Assembly: GCF_028882275.1 (NCBI RefSeq)
Contig: NZ_JARBUT010000032.1
Coordinates: 1 to 42,620, forward strand
Length of the DNA stretch: 42,620 nucleotides
DNA from: Nocardiopsis sp. N85
GTDB lineage: Bacteria; Actinomycetota; Actinomycetes; Streptosporangiales; Streptosporangiaceae
Reading direction: 5' to 3'
Shown: positions 37,374-42,620 of the stretch, one piece after another
Position numbering within the stretch: position 1 is the stretch's first letter
How the letters are laid out: the number at the start of each line of letters is the position of its first letter
Translations under genes and position numbers: made by a program
The notes under the pieces: generated by a model
Told to the model about the DNA's origin: nothing
What the model saw: only the letters and a program-made list of their open reading frames with translations
The model's database searches: none

Positions 37374-38386
37374 GATGTGGTCCGCATCTTCCGGACCGCG
37401 TACAACAGCACGGGAGCGCCGACGAACGCGGTGACCACGCCGACCATGAGCTCGATGGGCCGCACCGCCGTGCGTCCCACCACGTCGGCGAGGAGCAGCA
37501 GGGTGGGGCCGACCAACAGCGCGAACGGCACCTGAACGCGGAAGTCGACACCGACCAGGGCGCGCACCACGTGCGGGACGGCCAGGCCGACGAACGCGAT
37601 GGGCCCGGCCGCGGCGGTGGCCCCGGCGGCGAGCAGGACGCCCGCGACCAGTCCGGCCGCGCGGGTCCACGTGGTGTCGGCACCGGTGGCCGTGGCCGCC
37701 TCCTCCCCCAGGGCCAGGGCGTTGAGGCCGCCCATGGTGATCAGGGCGAGCAGGACCCCGACGCCGATGACGGGCAGGACCGAGCCGATGACGTCGAAGC
37801 CCCGGCCGGCCAGGGAGCCGACCACCCAGTAGCGGTAACTGTCGAAGGTGTCGGGCATGCTCAACGCGATCGCCTGGACGTAGGCCATGAGCACGGCGGA
37901 GACCACCGCCCCGGCCAGGACCAGGCGGACCAGCCCCGCGTCGCCGCCGCGGGTGCCGACGCTGTACGCGGCCAGCCCGGCCAACAGGGCGCCGGGCAGC
38001 GCCCACCACACGGTGGCGGTGACCGAGGTGGCGCCGAACAGGGCGGTGGCGGTGACCACGCCGGCGGCCGCGCCGGCGTTGACGCCGAGCAGCCCCGGGT
38101 CGGCCAGGGGGTTGCGGGTGATGCCCTGCATGAGGGTGCCGGACAGGGCCAGGGCCGCGCCGACGATGACGCCGAGGACGGTGCGGGGGACGCGGCTCTC
38201 CACCACGGTGACGATGTAGGGGTCGGCCTCGCCGGTGAACACCCGCCACACTTCCGGGGGCGGGGTGGGCTTGCCGCCCGCGACGAGGCTGAGCAGGACC
38301 GCCCCGGCCAACGCGGCGACACCCGCGCCGAGCATGAGCAGGGCGCGGGCGGGCCTGGCCCGGGGCGGCGTCGTGCGTGTCTTCAC
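37370..38386 (-). CDS. Iron-siderophore ABC permease (FecCD family, partner)
   Basis: 338 residues, nine or ten membrane helices. RVPRTVLGVIVGAALALSGT, GITRNPLADPGLLGVNAGAA and AGPIAFVGLAVPHVVRALVG are classic FecCD blocks. A GTG at 38386 preceded by TAAGG is used because it lies 20 bases after the binding-protein stop. Operates with the second permease and ATPase. No anomalies. Confidence 0.94.
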   Translation of the reverse strand: MKTRTTPPRARPARALLMLGAGVAALAGAVLLSLVAGGKPTPPPEVWRVFTGEADPYIVTVVESRVPRTVLGVIVGAALALSGTLMQGITRNPLADPGLLGVNAGAAAGVVTATALFGATSVTATVWWALPGALLAGLAAYSVGTRGGDAGLVRLVLAGAVVSAVLMAYVQAIALSMPDTFDSYRYWVVGSLAGRGFDVIGSVLPVIGVGVLLALITMGGLNALALGEEAATATGADTTWTRAAGLVAGVLLAAGATAAAGPIAFVGLAVPHVVRALVGVDFRVQVPFALLVGPTLLLLADVVGRTAVRPIELMVGVVTAFVGAPVLLYAVRKMRTTS

Positions 38387-38406
38387 GGTCGCCTTACCGG
38401 GGATGA

Positions 38407-39438
38407 TCAGTCGTCGAGCTTCGCGGCGGCCTCTTCGATGAGGGGCACGTAGCGCTCCAGCGCCCACGGGACGGTGAGCGGGTTGATGATGGAGGACCCG
38501 GTGACGAAGGGCTGGTCCTCGGGGGCGACGACGGAGCCGCGCTCGATGGCCGGGATGGCCTGGTACAGGTCCTGGGCCTCGATCTCGTCGCGGTTCTCGG
38601 GGCTGCTGTAGAAGGTGAAGATCAGGTCGCTGTCGGCGAGCTCGTCGGCGTTCTCCAGGCCGATGACGGCGGAGTCGGTGCCCTCGGTCTCGGGGAAGGT
38701 CTCGACGACCGGGTCGACCTGGAGGCCCAGGGCGCGGACCATGGCGACGCGCTGCTCGTCGGGCATGAAGACGCCGAGGGTGCCGGGGCCGGTGTTGTAG
38801 ATGTAGGAGAAGGTCAGGTCCGCGAACTCGGGGTGTTCGGCGGCGGCCTCCTCGAAGCGCCCCTCGATCTCGTCGATGAGGCCCTGGGCCTCCTCCGGCC
38901 GGCCCAGGGCCTGGCCGATGATCTCGATCTGCTGGTCCCAGTCGGTGCTCCACGGCAGGTCGGGGTAGGCGACCGTGGGGGCGATGTCGCTGAGGACGTC
39001 GTACTGCTCCTGGGTGACGCCGGACCAGGGGGCGAGGATGACGTCGGGCTCCAGCTCGATGATGGCCTCGAAGTCGATGTCCTCGGCGCCGGCGAAGCGA
39101 ACGGGCAGTTCGGCGCCGGCCTCGGTGACGGCCTCGTGGACCCAGGGGAGGTAGCCGGTGTCGTCGCTGCCCCACTCGTAGTTCTCGACGCCGACGGGGA
39201 CGGTGCCCAGGGCGATCGCGGTCTCGGCGGAACCCTGGCCGAGGGTGACGATCCGCTCGGGCCTCTCGGGGATCTCGGCGGTCCCGAGGGCGCTCTCGAC
39301 GCTGACGGGGAAGGTCCCATCGGCCGGGCCACCGGCCGCGGGGGTCTCCTCCCCCGCGGTGTCGCCGCAGGCGACGAGCCCCAGGGTCAGCAGGGCCGTG
39401 ATTCCGATACCGCCGACACGGCGAAGGGTGGAGTCCAT
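38407..39438 (-). CDS. Iron-siderophore substrate-binding lipoprotein
   Basis: 343 residues. The signal peptide has lipobox LVAC (Cys24 becomes lipidated), so the protein is anchored outside the membrane. The FepB/FecB-like fold shows PVSVESALGTAEIPERPERI VTLGQGSAETAIALG, then DVILAPWSG and ADSDLIFTFYSS with the long interdomain helix. It captures ferric siderophore for the downstream permeases. First gene of the operon, with an iron box and a good promoter 125 bases upstream. The siderophore is not predictable; no biosynthesis genes are nearby. Confidence 0.95.
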   Translation of the reverse strand: MDSTLRRVGGIGITALLTLGLVACGDTAGEETPAAGGPADGTFPVSVESALGTAEIPERPERIVTLGQGSAETAIALGTVPVGVENYEWGSDDTGYLPWVHEAVTEAGAELPVRFAGAEDIDFEAIIELEPDVILAPWSGVTQEQYDVLSDIAPTVAYPDLPWSTDWDQQIEIIGQALGRPEEAQGLIDEIEGRFEEAAAEHPEFADLTFSYIYNTGPGTLGVFMPDEQRVAMVRALGLQVDPVVETFPETEGTDSAVIGLENADELADSDLIFTFYSSPENRDEIEAQDLYQAIPAIERGSVVAPEDQPFVTGSSIINPLTVPWALERYVPLIEEAAAKLDD

Positions 39439-39563
39439 GTGAGCAAGAGCTTTCTTCGTGAGGATCGGCCACGTCGCGGACGGGCGGGCCGGTCACCGCG
39501 CATGGGTCGGGGGACCCCGGGGGTTGCGCGGAGGGACGGAACGGGATGATCCCGGCGGAACGA

Positions 39564-39597
39564 AGGTTAGTCTAACCTCACTTGATCCGTATTTCAA
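39564..39597 (-). promoter_or_regulatory. Iron box and promoter of the siderophore-uptake operon
   Basis: AGGTTAGTCTAACCT (39564-39578) matches the core of the IdeR/DmdR1 iron box (TTAGGTTAGGCTAACCTAA). Minus-strand promoter: -35 TTGAAA (39597-39592), 17 bases, -10 TAGACT (39574-39569). The box covers the -10, so iron-loaded repressor should block transcription. Confidence 0.85.
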
Positions 39598-39678
39598 AAA
39601 AGTTGAAATCACATCGGGGAAAGCCCTCGCAGGTCACCCGAGGTGAGCGGCGCGTCACGTCCCCTCGGACCGCCTCGC

Positions 39679-41361
39679 TCACCGGGACAGATGGACCCGG
39701 GACTCCCACGGGCGCAGGGGGGCGAAGGGCTCCTCGGGGTCGGGATGGGTGCCGATCAGGGGTTCGGGAGCGGGACCGGCGACGGCCGGGTCCAGGTCCA
39801 CCTCGACCGTGTCGGCGCTCCAGTTGGCGATCACCGTCAGCACCGTGCCGTCGAGCGCGCGGGTGTAGGCGTACACGGACGGGTGGTCGGGCGACAGCGG
39901 GGTGTAGGTCCCGTGCACGATCACCGGGTGCTCCTTGCGCAGCGCGATGAGCCGTCGGTAGTGGTGGAACACCGAGTCGGGGTCGGCCAGGGCGGCCTCG
40001 GCGTTGATCTCCGTGTGGTCCGGGTTGACCGCGATCCACGGGGTGCCGGTGGTGAACCCGGCGTGGGGCGAGGCGTCCCACTGCATCGGGGTGCGCGCGT
40101 TGTCCCGGCTCATCCGGGCGATCCCGGCCATCACCCGCGCCTCGTCGTGTCCGGCGGCCAGCGCCTCCCGGTGATGGTTGAGGGTCTCCACGTCGCGGTA
40201 GGAGGAGATGTCGGCGAAGTGGGCGTTGGCCATCCCCAGTTCCTCGCCCTGGTAGACGTAGGGGGTCCCCTTCATCATGTGCAGCGTGGTGGCCAGGGTC
40301 TTGGCCGAGGCCACCCGGTGCTCACCGTCGTCGCCGAACCGGGACACCGCCCGCGGCTGGTCGTGGTTGTTCCAGTACAGGCTGTTCCACCCCCGCTCGG
40401 CCAGCCCGAGCTGCCAGCGGTCCAGGGAGGCCTTGAGGCGGCGCAGGTCCAGCGGGACGGGATCGAACTTGCCGCCGGGACCGTGGTCCAGGTCCACGTG
40501 CTCGAACTGGAACACCATGGACACCTCCCCGTTGGCCGGGTCGGTGTGCTCACGGGCCTGTTCCACCCCCACCCCGGGCATCTCCCCCACGGTGAGCACG
40601 TCCCGCCCGGCGAAGGCCGCCTCGTGGAGTTCGCGCAGGAACTCGTGCAGCCGGGGACCGTTGATGGAGTACTCGGCGAACAGCCCGTACCCGCCGTCGA
40701 CGGGCGAGGGCCCGTCGGGCATCTCGGGGGTCTTGGACACGAAGTTGATCACGTCCATCCGGAACCCGTCGGCGCCCCGGTCCAGCCACCACCGGGCGAT
40801 GTCGTGCACCTCCCGGCGCACCCGCGGGTTCTCCCAGTTCAGGTCGGGCTGACGGCGGGTGAACAGGTGGAGGAAGTACTCCCCGGTGGTCTCGTCCCGG
40901 GTCCAGGCCGGACCGGAGAACACCGAGCCCCAGTTGTTGGGCGGAGCGCCGTCGCGGCCGGGTCGCCAGAAATAGAAGTCACGGTGGGGGGAGTCCTTCG
41001 AGGACCGTGATCCGACGAACCAGGGGTGCTCGTCGCTGGTGTGGTTGACCACCAGGTCCATGATCAGCCGCATCCCGCGCGCGTGCAGCCCCTCGCGCAG
41101 CCGGTCCCAGTCGTCCAGGGTGCCGAACCGGGGATGGATGTCCCGGTAGTCGCTGATGTCGTAGCCGTTGTCGTCCCACGGTGAGGGGTACACGGGCGAC
41201 AGCCACACCACGTCCACCCCGAGGGTGTGCAGGTGGTCGAGCTTCTCGATGATCCCGGACAGGTCGCCGAAGCCGTCACCGTCCCCGTCCTTGAAACTGC
41301 TCGGATAGATCTGGTACACGACGGCGGACTTCCACCACGCGTCGTCGTTCGGCTGGGACAT
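39679..41361 (-). CDS. GH13 alpha-glucosidase (oligo-1,6-glucosidase type)
   Basis: 560-residue cytoplasmic enzyme cleaving alpha-glucosidic bonds of malto- or isomalto-oligosaccharides. GH13 regions in order: VYPSPWDDNGYDISDY, DLVVNHTSDEHPWF (region I), GFRMDVINF (nucleophile Asp near 203), VGEMPG (acid/base Glu near 258) and NNHDQPR (region IV Asp near 333). MQWDASPHAGFT matches the GH13 subfamily 17/23/30 alpha-glucosidases. GGAGG precedes the ATG. No transporter or LacI regulator is in view; it stands alone, divergent from the cyclase gene. Confidence 0.94.
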   Translation of the reverse strand: MSQPNDDAWWKSAVVYQIYPSSFKDGDGDGFGDLSGIIEKLDHLHTLGVDVVWLSPVYPSPWDDNGYDISDYRDIHPRFGTLDDWDRLREGLHARGMRLIMDLVVNHTSDEHPWFVGSRSSKDSPHRDFYFWRPGRDGAPPNNWGSVFSGPAWTRDETTGEYFLHLFTRRQPDLNWENPRVRREVHDIARWWLDRGADGFRMDVINFVSKTPEMPDGPSPVDGGYGLFAEYSINGPRLHEFLRELHEAAFAGRDVLTVGEMPGVGVEQAREHTDPANGEVSMVFQFEHVDLDHGPGGKFDPVPLDLRRLKASLDRWQLGLAERGWNSLYWNNHDQPRAVSRFGDDGEHRVASAKTLATTLHMMKGTPYVYQGEELGMANAHFADISSYRDVETLNHHREALAAGHDEARVMAGIARMSRDNARTPMQWDASPHAGFTTGTPWIAVNPDHTEINAEAALADPDSVFHHYRRLIALRKEHPVIVHGTYTPLSPDHPSVYAYTRALDGTVLTVIANWSADTVEVDLDPAVAGPAPEPLIGTHPDPEEPFAPLRPWESRVHLSR

Positions 41362-41573
41362 CGAGGGACCTCCGGTCGTTCGCAGGGACCACCGCAGTGC
41401 TTCCTCCCCCGCCGCGCTCCCCGCCGAACCCCGTACGCGGTCCGTGGGGGCCGACGTCGTCCCCCGGTCGGCGGATCCGTCCGCCCCGGTCCCTCCTCCG
41501 GCGTGGGGGCCGATAGGTTGGCGCCGCCCGCGGGTCGGGCATATCGCAGGGAAGCGAAGGCGAGGAGCGGCGC
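41362..41573. promoter_or_regulatory. Divergent promoter region
   Basis: It separates the alpha-glucosidase (-) and the cyclase-family gene (+). It must hold both promoters. TAGGTT (about 41514) and CATATC (about 41540) are possible -10 elements for the rightward gene, but no convincing -35 pairs with either and no symmetric operator stands out. Confidence 0.35.
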
Positions 41574-42380
41574 ATGTGTCTGAACGGAACCGGGGAGACC
41601 GTCCGGGCCCGGACGGAGGGCACGGTCGTGACCGGTGACGACCGGGCCGGCACCGGGGGGCCGGCACCGTCGTGGCCGCTCGGGTACCGGAGGGTGGTCG
41701 ATCTCAGCCACGTGATCGGGCCGTCGCTGCCGGGGTGGGACGACGAGAAACCGCACCGGGAGACGCTGGCCGAGCCGGCCCCCGACGGTGACTTCGGGTT
41801 CTACGTGCAGCGGTGGACGTTCAGCGAGCACACCGGCACCCACCTGGACGCGCCCGGACACGTGATCGGCGGCGGCCGCATGGTGCCCGACATCCGGCCG
41901 GAGGAGCTGGTGGCCCCGGCGGCGGTGATCGACGTGTCCGCCCGGACCGCCGAGGACCCCGACACCGCGGTGACGGTGGACGACGTCCTGGCCTTCGAAC
42001 GCGTGCACGGGCGGATCCCCGAGGGCGCGGCGGTGCTCATGCGGTCGGGGTGGAGCGCCCGCTGGGAGCGGGGCGACGCGGCGGTGCGCGGTGTGGCCGA
42101 CGACGGGTCGTGGCACTTCCCCGGGTTCTCGGCGGAGGCCTGTGCGTTCCTGATCTCCCGTCGGGGGATCGCCGGAGTGGGCGTGGACACGCTCAGCACC
42201 GACCCGGCCGTGTCCACGGACTTCGCCGCGCACGAGGTGGTGGGCCGGGCCGACCGGTGGGGGCTGGAGGCGCTGCGGGGGCTGGACCGGCTGCCGCCGG
42301 TCGGCGCCCTGCTCACCATCGGTGTGCTGCCGGGCGCCGACGCCTCCGGTGGGCCCGCCCGGGTCCTGGCCCTGTGGTGA
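41574..42380 (+). CDS. Cyclase-family metal-dependent hydrolase (kynurenine formamidase-like)
   Basis: 268 residues. The family motif HxGTHxD appears as SEHTGTHLDAPGHVIGG near 83-98, with DLSHVIGPSLPGW upstream and GVGVDTLSTDP downstream; these supply the metal ligands. The family includes bacterial kynurenine formamidases, isatin hydrolase and polyketide-type 'cyclases'. GAGGAG lies 7 bases before the ATG; the first ~35 residues are a poorly conserved extension, and a GTG at 41629 is possible. Tryptophan-catabolic neighbours are absent, so the substrate is open. Confidence 0.9.
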   Translation: MCLNGTGETVRARTEGTVVTGDDRAGTGGPAPSWPLGYRRVVDLSHVIGPSLPGWDDEKPHRETLAEPAPDGDFGFYVQRWTFSEHTGTHLDAPGHVIGGGRMVPDIRPEELVAPAAVIDVSARTAEDPDTAVTVDDVLAFERVHGRIPEGAAVLMRSGWSARWERGDAAVRGVADDGSWHFPGFSAEACAFLISRRGIAGVGVDTLSTDPAVSTDFAAHEVVGRADRWGLEALRGLDRLPPVGALLTIGVLPGADASGGPARVLALW

Positions 42381-42391
42381 GGGGGCGCCTG

Positions 42392-42429
42392 CCCCCGCCG
42401 GGCCCGGTACACGCCGGGCCCGGCGGGGG
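42392..42429. terminator. Terminator, perfect 16-bp stem
   Basis: CCCCCGCCGGGCCCGG (42392-42407) pairs fully with 42414-42429 around TACACG. It sits 12 bases after the cyclase stop, facing a convergent gene, and can act in both directions. Confidence 0.85.
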
Positions 42430-42528
42430 TCCACTCCAGCGGCACGATGGTGGCGTCGTCGGTGAGAAGTCGCCGAGAACACGGACGAGAACCAGGCGAA
42501 AGGGATGGTGACGGGGCCGTGTCCTCGG

Positions 42529-42620
42529 TCAGGCGGACTTGCGCCGGGGTTCGGGCTCGATCTGGGCGCGGGGCACGATCGTGGGATTGACGTTGTCGAT
42601 CACCGTCTCCCGCGCGATGA
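42529..42620 (-). CDS. Partial gene, C-terminal end only
   Basis: The last 30 codons of a minus-strand gene that continues beyond the window. They read IARETVIDNVNPTIVPRAQI then EPEPRRKSA and stop. Codon use is strongly GC3-biased, supporting a real gene. The fragment is a polar, proline-rich tail and too short to identify. The terminator at 42392 would serve its transcript too. Confidence 0.6.
   Translation of the reverse strand, partial: IARETVIDNVNPTIVPRAQIEPEPRRKSA

Overview
The window is high-GC actinobacterial DNA. Leaderless or weak-RBS starts, GTG starts, ATGA/GTGA overlaps, an IdeR/DmdR-type iron box, a WhiB-like protein and TetR/ArsR/GntR/XRE regulators all fit. The gene content looks like Nocardiopsis or a close relative (Streptosporangiales), but the genus is inferred from general look only; no 16S gene is present.

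Layout. 1-2.7 kb: accessory-looking DNA with an XRE regulator, a terminator, the start of a small gene cut by the window edge, and relics. 2.8-3.2 kb: RNase P RNA. 3.2-5.6 kb: a conserved minus-strand block of Nif3-like protein, coiled-coil zinc-ribbon protein and histidine phosphatase, preceded by what looks like a decayed WYL regulator. 6.1-9.2 kb: an endonuclease IV-like gene and an MFS exporter/ArsR pair with a palindromic operator.

9664-22243 is a complete-looking ~12.6-kb actinomycete integrative and conjugative element (AICE) of the pSAM2 type. It carries a GntR regulator and HAD gene, a WhiB-like protein, a run of very small membrane and CxxC proteins, a DUF2637 (SpdB-like) protein, an FtsK/TraB-like translocase, a prim-pol-like protein, a RepA-like ATPase, an excisionase and a tyrosine integrase. 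It is bounded by a 24-bp identical repeat that lies inside the 3' end of a protein-coding gene, not a tRNA gene. The element supplies a replacement 3' end for that gene, and the original 3' end survives beyond the right junction. Two further features of the element stand out. One is a family of five hairpins with differing stems and a shared loop, each just upstream of a gene module. The other is a ~93-bp inverted repeat placed 10 kb apart at both edges of the replication/transfer segment.

22.6-25.1 kb: Tex-like RNA-binding protein. 25.3-26.8 kb: carboxylesterase. 27-33 kb: a probable TetR regulon, with a quinone oxidoreductase and an operon of two SDR dehydrogenases, an APH-family kinase and an acyl-CoA dehydrogenase. 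Its logic resembles the 4-hydroxyacyl-CoA kinase/ACAD10-11 (LvaA/LvaC) pathway. Three near-identical operators lie upstream of the oxidoreductase, the operon and the TetR gene. 33-35.5 kb: an HD-hydrolase/VOC fusion, a VOC protein, a second TetR with two operators 31 bp apart, and a MarR/GbsR-like regulator. 35.5-39.6 kb: an iron-siderophore ABC importer with an iron box. 39.7-42.4 kb: a GH13 alpha-glucosidase and a divergent cyclase-family metal hydrolase. The last bases hold the C-terminal end of an unidentified gene.
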